DNA of 64,000 bases from an uncultured Collinsella sp. (GTDB taxonomy: Bacteria; Actinomycetota; Coriobacteriia; Coriobacteriales; Coriobacteriaceae). The notes under the pieces are model-generated. The model was not told the origin of the DNA and searched no databases. It saw nothing but the letters and a program-made list of their open reading frames with translations. Made by a program: the position numbers and the translations under genes. The DNA lies in contig CABUQG010000005.1 of NCBI GenBank assembly GCA_902493535.1, forward strand, positions 1-64,000, written 5' to 3'. This document shows positions 17,134-25,908 of this stretch, piece after piece; position 1 is the stretch's first letter; each line of letters starts with the position of its first letter.

Positions 17134-18099
17134 ATGGAGAACAAGTACGTCTGCTCTGTCGATATCGGCGGAACTAAGATCGCGACTGCCATCATGGAGT
17201 ACCCGGCTGACGGCGGTGTGCCCCATCCCGTTTTTGAGGCTGAGGTTCCCACCGAGGCCCAGGAGGGTGGCGAAGCGGTCTTCCAGCGCATCGAGGCGTC
17301 TATCAAGGCAGCCCTTGAAGCAAATCCCGATGTCGAGGTCCTCGGAGTTGGCATCGGCGCTGCCGGTGTCGTCGACCCCAAGACGGGCGCCATCGCGTAT
17401 GCCAATGAGATTATGCCCGGCTGGTCCGGCGTTCAGTTGGGGCCGCGTCTGCGCGAGGACCTCGGCCTTCCCGTTGCCGTTGTAGGCGACGTGCAGGCTC
17501 ATGCTCTGGGCGAGGCCCACTGGGGCGTCGGCAAGGGCAAGTTCTCCGTCTTGTGTTTGGGCATCGGTACGGGCATCGGTGGCGCATATGTCGAGAACGG
17601 CCGCGTGATGCAGGGCTTCCATGGTGCTGCCGGCCATATGGGCCACATCGAGTGCTCGGCTGCCGCTGGCATTCCCTGCGCCTGCGGGCGTTCCGGCCAT
17701 CTGGAGTCGGTTGCTTCCGGAACATCAATCGGGCGCATGTACGATGAGCGTTTTGGCCGCGTCGACCCCAGCCGTCCTTCGGTCGGCCGTGACGTGAACG
17801 ACCTGTGCCGCGCAGGTGACACAAAGGCGACCGAGGTCATTCATGACGCCGGCTTTGCGCTGGGCGCCAGCCTGGGCTCGCTCGCTAACATCCTGGACCC
17901 TGAGGTCATCGTGCTTTCGGGCGGCGTGATTCACCAAGGTCCCGATTGGCGTTCACAGACGTGGAAGGACTCGGTGCACGAGGGCTATGCCAGCCAGGCG
18001 CTCGACCCGCTTCAGGACACGCCGATTCTCATCGGCTCTCTGGAGGGCGACGCGCCGCTCATCGGTGCTGCCGAACACCTTCTTGCGTCGTTGAAGTAA
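17134..18099 (+). CDS. nanK: ROK-family sugar kinase, probable N-acetylmannosamine kinase
   Basis: A 321-aa ROK kinase with phosphate-1 motif DIGGTKIATA, the catalytic-loop region and GIGTGIGGAYV. The zinc-binding motif is CACGRSGHLE, in which the third cysteine of the usual CxCGxxGCxE is His, as seen in a number of actinobacterial ROK kinases. ROK members phosphorylate glucose, ManNAc or fructose. Position between nanA and nanE makes ManNAc to ManNAc-6-P the likely reaction, though glucokinase activity is possible. Start ATG 17134 after GAAGGAG. The 35-bp region before it carries no other feature. Confidence 0.85.
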   Translation: MENKYVCSVDIGGTKIATAIMEYPADGGVPHPVFEAEVPTEAQEGGEAVFQRIEASIKAALEANPDVEVLGVGIGAAGVVDPKTGAIAYANEIMPGWSGVQLGPRLREDLGLPVAVVGDVQAHALGEAHWGVGKGKFSVLCLGIGTGIGGAYVENGRVMQGFHGAAGHMGHIECSAAAGIPCACGRSGHLESVASGTSIGRMYDERFGRVDPSRPSVGRDVNDLCRAGDTKATEVIHDAGFALGASLGSLANILDPEVIVLSGGVIHQGPDWRSQTWKDSVHEGYASQALDPLQDTPILIGSLEGDAPLIGAAEHLLASLK

Positions 18100-18116
18100 A
18101 TATAACTACCAAGTGC

Positions 18117-18214
18117 GCCTTCTGAGGTGCCGCAGATTGACGTGAAAGAGGAGCGAAGCGTACTTCGGTACGCGAGCGACGGTTTGAACGTCAAGGTGCG
18201 GTGTCTCAGAAGGC
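18117..18214 (+). repeat. 98-nt structured repeat (family 2, copy 1, plus orientation)
   Basis: The basal stem GCCTTCTGAGGTGCCGCA pairs with TGCGGTGTCTCAGAAGGC through G-U wobbles, then TGACGT with ACGTCA. The apical part has GCGTAC-TTCG-GTACGC, a UUCG-capped hairpin flanked by GAAAGAGGAGCGAA and GAGCGACGGTTTGA. The apical part recurs in reverse orientation at 36771-36875 on different basal stems. It lies 25 nt upstream of nanE and ends in TGTTTTGAG. Confidence 0.65.
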
Positions 18215-18239
18215 TGTTTTGAGAAAGGTTGAGTCGAAC

Positions 18240-18926
18240 ATGACCGTCGATCCTTTGATCCAGTCCCTGAAGGGTAAGCTCGTCGTGAGCGTTCAGGCGT
18301 ATATGGGCGAGCCGCTTCGCACACCCGAGACCATGGCTCAAATGTCCCGTGCTTGCGAGCTTGGCGGCGCCGCCGCCATTCGCTGCCAGGGCCTTGCCGA
18401 CATTGCCGCCATTAAGGGCCGCTGTGAGGTTCCTGTTATCGGCCTGTGGAAGGATGGGCACGAGGGCGTTTACATCACGCCGACGCTGCGTCACGCTCGC
18501 GCCTGCGTTGCTGCCGGTGCCGATATCGTGGCGATCGACGCCACCGATCGTCCGCGCCCCGATGGTAAGACGGTCGAGGATACTTTCCGCCCGCTGCATG
18601 AGGAGGGTGTGCTCCTGATGGCCGACTGTGCCACCATCGAGGACATTCGCCGTGCTGTTGATATGGGCTTTGACCTGGTATCCACCACGCTTTCTCACGG
18701 CGTCGCCGCCATCGACTGCACCATGGCCGATGGTCCCGACCTGCCGCTCCTGCGTCAGGCGACCGAGGAATTCCCCGGCCTTCCCATCATTTGCGAGGGT
18801 CGCGTACATACGCCCGAAGAGGCTCGCGCTGCAATCGACGCCGGCGCGTGGACCGTTGTCGTCGGCACCGCCATTACGCACCCTACGAGTATTACAAGTT
18901 GGTTCAAGGCTGCGCTTGAGGCGTAA
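18240..18926 (+). CDS. nanE: N-acetylmannosamine-6-phosphate 2-epimerase
   Basis: A 228-aa NanE-family TIM barrel converting ManNAc-6-P to GlcNAc-6-P, the last step before amino-sugar metabolism. Family features are the start LKGKLVVSVQAYMGEPLR, the GLWKDGHEGVYITPT segment carrying the conserved catalytic-site Lys, DATDRPRPDG near residue 103 and the phosphate-binding end ICEGRVHTPEEA plus VVVGTAITHP. The ATG at 18240 follows GAGAAAGG at a slightly long distance. It is the last gene of the cluster. Confidence 0.95.
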   Translation: MTVDPLIQSLKGKLVVSVQAYMGEPLRTPETMAQMSRACELGGAAAIRCQGLADIAAIKGRCEVPVIGLWKDGHEGVYITPTLRHARACVAAGADIVAIDATDRPRPDGKTVEDTFRPLHEEGVLLMADCATIEDIRRAVDMGFDLVSTTLSHGVAAIDCTMADGPDLPLLRQATEEFPGLPIICEGRVHTPEEARAAIDAGAWTVVVGTAITHPTSITSWFKAALEA

Positions 18927-18977
18927 GACGGGCCTCGTATCCGCTTGGGGCGGTATACTCAATAAAGGCAATTGATC

Positions 18978-19014
18978 GCGCGGGATCCGCTGGCCGGGTC
19001 CCGCGCTTATTTTA
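18978..19014 (+). terminator. Hairpin with T-rich tail between nanE and rapZ
   Basis: GCGCGGGATCC pairs with GGGTCCCGCGC and is followed by TTATTTTA. It looks like the terminator of the sialic-acid cluster. A TATACT box at 18954-18959 lies upstream of it, so it could also attenuate a rapZ transcript. Confidence 0.6.
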
Positions 19015-19024
19015 GGAGGCACAC

Positions 19025-19945
19025 ATGCAAAAGGGAGATGCCATGGATGCGGCGGAGCGCTCGGAGCGTATCCCCGATATCGTTATCATCACCGGAATGT
19101 CCGGCTCGGGCCGAACGCAAGCCATGCATGTGTTTGAGGACATGGGCTATTTTTGTATCGACAACCTGCCCCCACGCCTGATTGCCCAGCTTTCAGAGCT
19201 CGTTGGCATCAATACGGGCGTGGGCAGGCACCTTGCCGTTACCTGCGACCTGCGTAGCCAGGGCTTGTTCGATGAACTGCTCGATGCTGTTGCCGCACTG
19301 GAAGAGCGCGAGATGAGCTGCGACATCGTGTTTCTCGAGGCGTCTGACGAGGTGCTGATTCGCCGGTATAGCGAAAATCGTCGCCGCCATCCCATTGCAA
19401 AGCCGGGGGAGACCACGGCCGACGCTATTCAGCGTGAACGTCTGCAGCTGCAGGGCGTTCGTGATCGAGCCGATATGATTATCGACACGAGCCGCTTGCG
19501 CACTTCTGCCTTGCGCAACAAGCTGCGCATGGCTTTTTCCGAGCTGTCCGACCAGCAGCTTATGGATGTCCACGTGTTCTCGTTTGGTTTTAAGCACGGT
19601 ATGCCCGTCGAGGCGGACATCATGATCGATGTTCGCTTCTTGCCCAATCCTTTCTACGATCCCGAGATGCGCACCATGACCGGTCTCGATAAGAAGGTCT
19701 CCGATTTTGTCTTGGACCACCCCAAGACCCAGGAGTTCTGGAAGGCCTGGACCCAGCTGCTCGATACGGTCATGCCGGGTTATATCGCAGAGGGCAAGCC
19801 GCAGCTTTCCATTGCTATCGGCTGCACAGGCGGACAGCACCGTAGCGTCGCCATTGCCGAGGCCACGGCCCGCTACCTGGAGGGTGCTCAGTATCATGTG
19901 AGCATCTCCCACCGTGACCTGTCGCGTGCCAACACGAAGGCATAG
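19025..19945 (+). CDS. rapZ: RapZ/YvcJ-family RNase adaptor, nucleotide-binding
   Basis: A 306-aa P-loop protein. Walker A is GMSGSGRT at 24-31, with Arg in place of the usual Lys, as in other actinobacterial members. The family signature EDMGYFCIDNLPPRL follows, and the C-terminal domain has FGFKHGMPVEAD, VRFLPNPFYDPEMR and IGCTGGQHRSVAIAE. E. coli RapZ binds small RNAs and GlcN6P; in Gram-positives YvcJ affects competence and related processes. GGAGG precedes the ATG. It sits 6 nt from whiA with no yvcK between them. The nearby GlcNAc-6-P-forming pathway is a suggestive but unproven link. Confidence 0.93.
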   Translation: MQKGDAMDAAERSERIPDIVIITGMSGSGRTQAMHVFEDMGYFCIDNLPPRLIAQLSELVGINTGVGRHLAVTCDLRSQGLFDELLDAVAALEEREMSCDIVFLEASDEVLIRRYSENRRRHPIAKPGETTADAIQRERLQLQGVRDRADMIIDTSRLRTSALRNKLRMAFSELSDQQLMDVHVFSFGFKHGMPVEADIMIDVRFLPNPFYDPEMRTMTGLDKKVSDFVLDHPKTQEFWKAWTQLLDTVMPGYIAEGKPQLSIAIGCTGGQHRSVAIAEATARYLEGAQYHVSISHRDLSRANTKA

Positions 19946-19951
19946 GTTTAC

Positions 19952-20881
19952 ATGTCGTTTACCGCTGAGGTGCGTGACGAGCTTGCGCGCTGCGAACCAG
20001 AATGCGAATACTGCGATTTGTCGACGCTTGCTGCGCTAACGCGTGTGAGCGGCACGCTTTCGCTGGCGGGCTCGGGACGGTACCGCTTGACGGTCGCGAC
20101 CGAGACGGGTGCTGTGGCGCGCACGATGATTGCGCTGACGCATCGTATCCTTAAGCTCAAGACCGAATTCACGGTTCGTAAGTCGGTCCTGCACAAGGTA
20201 CGAAACTATCTCATCACCTTGCCCGATCAGCCCGATTTGGATAAGGCTCTGGTGCTGCTGGGCATTCTCGACCGTAGGGGAGGGCTCGTCGCGGGTGTGC
20301 CGCGCCACATCGTCGCCCGTCCTTGCTGCAGGCTCGCCTATATTCGCGGTGCGCTGATTGCCGGAGGCTTTGTTGCCGACCCGCGTGGCGATTTTCATTT
20401 GGAGATCGCGGTTCAGGGCGAGGAGTATGCAAAGGGACTTTGCGACCTTCTGGAGCAGATTGGAGTTCACGCCCGCGTCAATGCGCGTCGCGGCTCGTAT
20501 GCCGTGTACATCAAGAGTGCCGAGGAGATTAAACGTCTGTTACAGCTGATTGGCGCCAAGCGCAGCGTTGCCGAGATTGAAGAGGCCCGCGCGGTTAAGC
20601 TGGTGAAGAACGACGTGAATCGTCGCGTGAACGCAGAGCTTGCCAACCAGACCAGAAGTGCCGGTGCCGCCCAACATCAGCTTGCGCTCATCGATGAGCT
20701 TGATCGGCGCGGTTTGCGCGAAACGCTGCCGGACGCTCTGGCAGTTTTTTGTGACTTACGCGAGCGTTACCCCGATCTCTCACTGCGAGATTTGGGGGAA
20801 ATGGCCGACCCTCCTTTGTCGAAGTCGGCCTTGTATCACCGTGTTTTGCGCCTTGAAAAGCTCATTGAAGCAAGCGGGTAG
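19952..20881 (+). CDS. whiA: WhiA-family DNA-binding protein
   Basis: A 309-aa protein with an N-terminal LAGLIDADG-like fold without nuclease motifs (SFTAEVRDELARCEP start, GTLSLAGSGRYRLTV) and a C-terminal helix-turn-helix (LSLRDLGEMADPPLSKSALY). WhiA controls sporulation genes in Streptomyces and influences division and chromosome segregation in other Gram-positives. Here it continues the conserved rapZ-whiA-gap order. There is no strong ribosome site of its own beyond the 6-nt gap, so it is likely coupled to rapZ. Confidence 0.95.
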   Translation: MSFTAEVRDELARCEPECEYCDLSTLAALTRVSGTLSLAGSGRYRLTVATETGAVARTMIALTHRILKLKTEFTVRKSVLHKVRNYLITLPDQPDLDKALVLLGILDRRGGLVAGVPRHIVARPCCRLAYIRGALIAGGFVADPRGDFHLEIAVQGEEYAKGLCDLLEQIGVHARVNARRGSYAVYIKSAEEIKRLLQLIGAKRSVAEIEEARAVKLVKNDVNRRVNAELANQTRSAGAAQHQLALIDELDRRGLRETLPDALAVFCDLRERYPDLSLRDLGEMADPPLSKSALYHRVLRLEKLIEASG

Positions 20882-20945
20882 TTTAACGCAATAGCTTTTA
20901 TGGTGGTTTAACTGCTGTTTTATACGTTAAAGCGTTTTAACGCAA
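20882..20945 (+). promoter_or_regulatory. Candidate operator cluster upstream of gap
   Basis: An 18-bp palindrome CGTTAAA-GCGT-TTTAACG at 20925-20942, plus an exact direct repeat TTTAACGCAA at 20882-20891 and 20936-20945 and a further TTTAAC at 20906. A -10-like TATATT sits at 20997-21002. The arrangement suggests a regulator binding several TTTAAC half-sites, loosely like a Rex-type redox operator. The regulator is not identified. Confidence 0.5.
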
Positions 20946-21074
20946 ATTTGATTTTCAATTTCGAGCATTCTCGTGAAATTCAAGCCAAAAAAAAGGTATA
21001 TTAGGCGAGTGGTTAGTTTGTGGGCCTCAACGGCAGGCGCTGTAGCTTGCGGGGGCCTTACGAAAGGAGACACA

Positions 21075-22100
21075 ATGGCAGTAAAGGTTGCTATTAACGG
21101 CTTCGGTCGCATCGGTCGTCTGGCCTTCCGCCAGATGTTCGGTCATGAGGGCTCCGAGATCGTCGCTATCAACGACCTCACCTCTCCCGATATGCTCGCT
21201 TACCTGCTGAAGTACGACTCCACGCAGGGCAACTATGCTCGCGATCACGAGGTCGTCGCTGGCGAGGATTCCATCACCGTTGACGGCAAGGAGATCAAGA
21301 TCTACAAGGAGGCCGACGCCAACAACCTGCCTTGGGGCGACCTCGACGTCGACGTCGTTCTCGAGTGCACCGGCTTCTACACCAGCAAGGCTAAGGCACA
21401 GGCCCACATCAACGCTGGCGCCAAGAAGGTCGTCATCTCCGCTCCGGCCGGCAGCGATCTGCCCACCATCGTGTACAACGTCAACCATGAGACGCTGACC
21501 GCTGAGGACAACATCATCTCCGCTGCTTCCTGCACCACCAACTGCCTCGCCCCGATGGCCAAGGGCCTGAACGACTTCGCTCCCATCGTCTCCGGCATCA
21601 TGACCACCATCCACGCCTTCACCGGCGACCAGATGCCGCTCGACGGCCCGCAGCGCAAGGGCAACTTCCGTCGCTCCCGCGCCTGCTCCGAGAACATCGT
21701 CCCGAACACCACGGGCGCTGCCAAGGCCATCGGCCTGGTTCTCCCCGAGCTCAACGGCAAGCTCATCGGTGCCGCCCAGCGCGTCCCGACGCCGACCGGC
21801 TCGCTGACCAACCTCTACGCCGTCGTTGACAAGAAGGTCACCGTCGACGAGGTCAACGCTGCCATGAAGGCCTACGCCGAGACCATCCCCGATACCTTCG
21901 CCTACAACGAGGACCAGATTGTCTCCCGCGACATCGTCGGCGAGACCCACGGCTCCATCTTCGACGCCACTCAGACCATGTGCTCTGATCTCGGCAACGG
22001 CCAGACCCTCGTTCAGGTCACCTCTTGGTACGACAACGAGAACTCCTACACCTCTCAGATGGTCCGCACCATCAAGTACTTCGAGAAGTTCGTTGCTTAA
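21075..22100 (+). CDS. gap: Glyceraldehyde-3-phosphate dehydrogenase
   Basis: A 341-aa glycolytic enzyme that oxidises G3P to 1,3-bisphosphoglycerate. The Rossmann start is INGFGRIGRLAFRQ, the catalytic cysteine is Cys153 in SAASCTTNCLAP, and the C-terminal WYDNENSYTSQMVRT is typical. Asp in the second strand segment (AINDLTS) indicates NAD preference. The ATG at 21075 follows GAAAGGAGA. Codon use is strongly biased, as expected of a highly expressed gene. It has its own terminator before pgk. Confidence 0.98.
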   Translation: MAVKVAINGFGRIGRLAFRQMFGHEGSEIVAINDLTSPDMLAYLLKYDSTQGNYARDHEVVAGEDSITVDGKEIKIYKEADANNLPWGDLDVDVVLECTGFYTSKAKAQAHINAGAKKVVISAPAGSDLPTIVYNVNHETLTAEDNIISAASCTTNCLAPMAKGLNDFAPIVSGIMTTIHAFTGDQMPLDGPQRKGNFRRSRACSENIVPNTTGAAKAIGLVLPELNGKLIGAAQRVPTPTGSLTNLYAVVDKKVTVDEVNAAMKAYAETIPDTFAYNEDQIVSRDIVGETHGSIFDATQTMCSDLGNGQTLVQVTSWYDNENSYTSQMVRTIKYFEKFVA

Positions 22101-22138
22101 TTTAGCTTTTAGCGAATAGCTCGTTGAGCGTCTAAAGA

Positions 22139-22185
22139 AGGGCGCGGCCTCATAGGGCTTACACCCTAGGGTCGCGCCCTTTTTA
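22139..22185 (+). terminator. Terminator after gap
   Basis: AGGGCGCG/CGCGCCCT stem with an inner TAGGG/CCCTA helix, followed directly by TTTTTA. It separates gap mRNA from the pgk-tpiA-gpmI genes, probably as a partial terminator. Confidence 0.8.
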
Positions 22186-22240
22186 TAGGAAATCGTCTGC
22201 CGTAATGGGAGGCAGACACGTACGAAAGGTAGAAGCAAAC

Positions 22241-23431
22241 ATGGCCTTTACCAAGAAGACCGTCCGCGACATCGATGTCGACGGCAAGCGCGTTCTCGTC
22301 CGCGTTGACTTCAACGTGCCTATCAAGGATGGCGTCGTTGGCGACACCACCCGTATCAAGGCTGCCCTGCCCACCATCAACTACCTCGTTGAGCACAACG
22401 CTCGCGTCATCCTCATGAGCCACCTCGGCCGTCCTGAGGGCACTGGCTTCCAGCCCGAGCTTTCCCTCGAGCCTGTCGCCAAGAAACTCGCTGAGCTCTC
22501 TGGCCTTGACGTTGCTTTTGTTGCCGACACGTATGGCGAGAAGGCCGCCGAGGCTGTCGCCGCCGTCGAGCCGGGCAAGGTCCTCGTTCTCGAGAACGTC
22601 CGTTTTGACAAGCGTGAGAAGAAGAACGATCCCGAGATCGCCAAGAAGCTCGCTTCCTATGGTGACGTCTTCGTTCTCGATGCCTTCGGCACCGCACACC
22701 GCGCCCAGGGTTCCGTCGTGGGCCCCGCCGCTTACCTGCCTGCCGTCGCCGGCTTCCTGCTCGAGAAGGAGGTCGACACGCTGACCGGCATCTTCGCCGA
22801 GCCCGAGCGCCCCTTCGTCGCCATCGTCGGCGGTTCCAAGGTTTCCTCCAAGATCGGCGTTCTCGATCACCTCATCGACTCCGCTGATACCCTGATCATC
22901 GGTGGCGGCATGGCCTACACCTTCTTCCTGGCTCAGGGCCTGTCCGTCGGTCAGTCCCTCAAGGAAGAGGACTGGGTCGAGCGCGCCGGTGAGATGCTCA
23001 AGAAGGCCGAGGAGAAGGGCGTCAAGATCCTGCTCCCCATCGACAACCGCGTTGCTGATCACTTTGGCGAGGACGCTGTCCCCGAGGTTGTCGCTTCCGA
23101 CGCTATCCCCGACGACCGTGAGGGTATGGACATCGGCCCCAAGACCGAGGAGCTCTACGCCGAGGCTGTCAAGGGTGCCAAGACTGTGTTCTGGAATGGC
23201 CCCATGGGCGTCTTCGAGTTCGATAACTTCGCTCACGGCACCCAGGCTATCGCCGAGGCTGTCGCCGAGGCTGATTGCACCTCGATCATCGGTGGTGGCG
23301 ACTCTGTCGCAGCCGTCAACAAGTTCAACCTGGCCGACAAGATGAGCTGGATCTCTACCGGTGGTGGCGCTTCCATGGAGCTCGTCGAGGGTAAGGCCCT
23401 GCCCGGAGTGGAGGCGCTTCTCGATGCCTAA
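22241..23431 (+). CDS. pgk: Phosphoglycerate kinase
   Basis: A 396-aa cytoplasmic kinase making ATP from 1,3-bisphosphoglycerate. Landmarks are VLVRVDFNVP near residue 18, LMSHLGRPEG near 60, the nucleotide-binding hinge AIVGGSKVSSKIGVL, WNGPMGVFE and the C-terminal GGGDSVAA. The ATG at 22241 follows GAAAGG; the longer frame from 22205 lacks a site. It overlaps tpiA by 8 nt. Confidence 0.98.
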   Translation: MAFTKKTVRDIDVDGKRVLVRVDFNVPIKDGVVGDTTRIKAALPTINYLVEHNARVILMSHLGRPEGTGFQPELSLEPVAKKLAELSGLDVAFVADTYGEKAAEAVAAVEPGKVLVLENVRFDKREKKNDPEIAKKLASYGDVFVLDAFGTAHRAQGSVVGPAAYLPAVAGFLLEKEVDTLTGIFAEPERPFVAIVGGSKVSSKIGVLDHLIDSADTLIIGGGMAYTFFLAQGLSVGQSLKEEDWVERAGEMLKKAEEKGVKILLPIDNRVADHFGEDAVPEVVASDAIPDDREGMDIGPKTEELYAEAVKGAKTVFWNGPMGVFEFDNFAHGTQAIAEAVAEADCTSIIGGGDSVAAVNKFNLADKMSWISTGGGASMELVEGKALPGVEALLDA

Positions 23432-24191
23432 TCGCACCCTTCTTATCGCTGGTAACTGGAAGATGAACAACGACGTCGCCGAGGCCGCCAAGCTCGCCGA
23501 CGAGCTGGCTCAGGCTCTGCCCGAGGTTCCGGCTGGCGTCGAGGTGCTCGTCTGCCCTCCGACCATCGACATCACCACGGTTCATGACCGTATTCAGGCT
23601 GCCCCCATCGCCCTCGGTGCACAGAACGTGTACTGGGAGGCCAAGGGTGCCTTCACCGGTGAGTCTTCTTGCGACATGCTCAAGTCCGCTGGCTGCACCT
23701 ACTGCATCATCGGTCACTCCGAGCGTCGTGATTACTTCCACGAGACCGACGAGGATCAGAACAAGAAGGCCAAGGCCCTCGTTGCCGCCGGTCTTGTTCC
23801 TGTCTTCTGCTGCGGCGAGTCCCTTGAGGTCCGCGAGGCCGGCACCTATGTCGAGCACGTCGTGAACCAGGTCAAGGCTGGTCTCGAGGGTCTCGAGATC
23901 ACTTGCCCCAAGCAGGTCGTCGTCGCCTACGAGCCCATCTGGGCCATCGGCACCGGCAAGACCGCTACCGCCGAGGACGCTCAGGAGGTCTGCGGCGCTA
24001 TCCGTGAGACCCTCAAGGAGATGTTCGGTGAGGAGCTCGCCGACGGCATCCGCGTTCTCTATGGTGGCTCTGCCAAGCCCGGCAACATCGCCGAGCTCGT
24101 CGCCAAGCCCGACGTCGACGGCGCCCTCGTGGGCGGCGCTTCGCTCAAGGCTGCCGACTTCGCCTCTATGGTCGTCAAGGCAGGCGAGTAG
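23424..24191 (+). CDS. tpiA: Triose-phosphate isomerase
   Basis: A 255-aa TIM interconverting DHAP and G3P. Catalytic elements are all present: Lys in GNWKMN near residue 12, His in IIGHSERR, and Glu in AYEPIWAIGTGKTA with the following flexible loop. GGSAKPGN binds phosphate. The ATG at 23424 lies within the end of pgk (ATGCCTAA overlap), so translation is coupled. Confidence 0.98.
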   Translation: MPNRTLLIAGNWKMNNDVAEAAKLADELAQALPEVPAGVEVLVCPPTIDITTVHDRIQAAPIALGAQNVYWEAKGAFTGESSCDMLKSAGCTYCIIGHSERRDYFHETDEDQNKKAKALVAAGLVPVFCCGESLEVREAGTYVEHVVNQVKAGLEGLEITCPKQVVVAYEPIWAIGTGKTATAEDAQEVCGAIRETLKEMFGEELADGIRVLYGGSAKPGNIAELVAKPDVDGALVGGASLKAADFASMVVKAGE

Positions 24192-24196
24192 GACAT

Positions 24197-25750
24197 ATGG
24201 CACAGCGTCATCTTCCTGCACTCCTGATCATCATGGATGGTTGCGGCCTGGCTCCGGCCGATGGCGAGAACGCCGTCGCCGCTGCCAAGACGCCCTTCCT
24301 CGATAGCCTGTACGAGAAGTACCCCCACACCACGCTCGGCGCTTCGGGCGAGGACGTGGGTCTTCCCGATGGCCAGATGGGCAACTCCGAGGTGGGTCAC
24401 CTCAACATCGGTGCCGGCCGCATCGTGTTCCAGGAGCTTTCGCGCATCAACAATGCCATCAAGGACGGCTCCATCGCCAAGAACGAGGTCTTCGTCAAGG
24501 CTATGGACGACGTCAAGGCTGACGGCAAGACTCTCCACCTCATGGGCCTTATGAGCCCTGGCGGTGTTCATTCTCATATGAGCCACGTCGAGGCTCTGGT
24601 CAAGATGGCTGCCGAGCACGGTGTCAAGACCGTTCGCGTCCACGCCTTCATGGATGGTCGCGACGTTGACCCGCAGTCCGGTGCCGGTTACATGAGTGAG
24701 TTCTGCGCCTTCCTGGCTAAGATCTCCGAGGAGACCGGTTGCGACGCTCGCGTTGCCACCGTCTCGGGCCGTTATTGGGCCATGGACCGCGACAACCGTT
24801 GGGAGCGCATCCAGCGCGCCTACGATGTCATGGTCAACGCATCCGATGCCGATACCGACCCTGTTGCCGGTATCAAGGCCTACTACGAGAAGGATCCGCG
24901 CGGCGACGAGTTCGTCGAGCCCTTCGCTGCCCACAACGAGGGCATCCACGAGGGCGACGCGGCCATCTTCTTCAACTTCCGTCCCGACCGCGCTCGTCAG
25001 ATGACTCGCGTGTTCACGGACAAGGAGTTCGACGGCTTTGAGCGCGAGCAGATCAAGCTTTCGCACTTTGTGACGATGACCGAGTACGACCCGACGTTTG
25101 ACGTCGAGGTCGCCTTCCCCAAGACGTTCCCCGAGAACGTTCTGGCCGACGTTATCGCCGCCAATGGCCTGAAGCAGCTGCACACCGCCGAGACCGAGAA
25201 GTACGCCCACGTGACGTTCTTCCTCAACGGCGGCATCGAGGAGCCCAAGGAGGGCGAGGAGCGCGTGCTCGTCGCTTCTCCCAAGGTCGCTACCTACGAC
25301 CTGCAACCTGAGATGAGCGCTCCCGAGGTTACCGAGAAGCTTGTCGCCGCCATCAACGAGGATCGCGCTGATTTCTACATCGTGAACTTCGCAAACTGCG
25401 ACATGGTTGGTCACACCGGTGTCTTCGACGCTGCCGTTAAGGCCGTCGAGGCTGTTGACGATGCCCTGTCCAAGGTTGTCCCGGCGATTCTCGCTAAGGG
25501 CGGCTTTGCGCTGATTACCGCCGATCACGGCAACGCCGATCACATGTTTGACGTTGCTTCCGACGGTTCCAAGCATCCGTTCACGGCTCACACCACCAAC
25601 CGCGTGCCGTTCATCATCGTTGATGAGAAGGCACAGCTCACCGGTATCGAGGACGGCCGTCTTTCCGATATCGCTCCGACCATGCTCACCATGGCTGGTA
25701 TTGAGCCTTCCGCCGAGATGACGGGTCGCGTACTCGCCACCGAGGCCTAA
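24197..25750 (+). CDS. gpmI: 2,3-bisphosphoglycerate-independent phosphoglycerate mutase
   Basis: A 517-aa cofactor-independent mutase, an alkaline-phosphatase-fold enzyme using Mn2+. The Ser nucleophile is in QMGNSEVGHLNIGAGR near residue 64. Other metal and substrate motifs include HSHMSHVEAL, AFMDGRDVDPQSG, FFNFRPDRARQM and the C-terminal TADHGNADHM. It starts 5 nt after tpiA, completing the lower glycolytic operon. The metabolic direction can serve glycolysis or gluconeogenesis. Confidence 0.97.
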   Translation: MAQRHLPALLIIMDGCGLAPADGENAVAAAKTPFLDSLYEKYPHTTLGASGEDVGLPDGQMGNSEVGHLNIGAGRIVFQELSRINNAIKDGSIAKNEVFVKAMDDVKADGKTLHLMGLMSPGGVHSHMSHVEALVKMAAEHGVKTVRVHAFMDGRDVDPQSGAGYMSEFCAFLAKISEETGCDARVATVSGRYWAMDRDNRWERIQRAYDVMVNASDADTDPVAGIKAYYEKDPRGDEFVEPFAAHNEGIHEGDAAIFFNFRPDRARQMTRVFTDKEFDGFEREQIKLSHFVTMTEYDPTFDVEVAFPKTFPENVLADVIAANGLKQLHTAETEKYAHVTFFLNGGIEEPKEGEERVLVASPKVATYDLQPEMSAPEVTEKLVAAINEDRADFYIVNFANCDMVGHTGVFDAAVKAVEAVDDALSKVVPAILAKGGFALITADHGNADHMFDVASDGSKHPFTAHTTNRVPFIIVDEKAQLTGIEDGRLSDIAPTMLTMAGIEPSAEMTGRVLATEA

Positions 25751-25777
25751 TAGAAAACAAATACCGTTTTCTAGTAA

Positions 25778-25811
25778 GGGGGTTGTCCACAACCGGACAA
25801 CCCTCTTTTTT
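25778..25811 (+). terminator. Rho-independent terminator after gpmI
   Basis: GGGGGTTGTCC / GGACAACCCTC stem with a 6-nt loop followed by TTTTTT. A strong intrinsic terminator ending the pgk-tpiA-gpmI unit. Confidence 0.9.
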
Positions 25812-25908
25812 GCGCTATTTCTACCTCGTCACCAAATGGCTGATGGGGGAGTGCTGGGGGTTGTGGTACAGTACTGGAGTTTGAATTGTTCTATTAAGGA
25901 GCTTATCT

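Noticed and set aside
24059..25792. 577-codon open frame on the minus strand
   Set aside because: Antisense shadow of tpiA and gpmI; no domain and no ribosome site.
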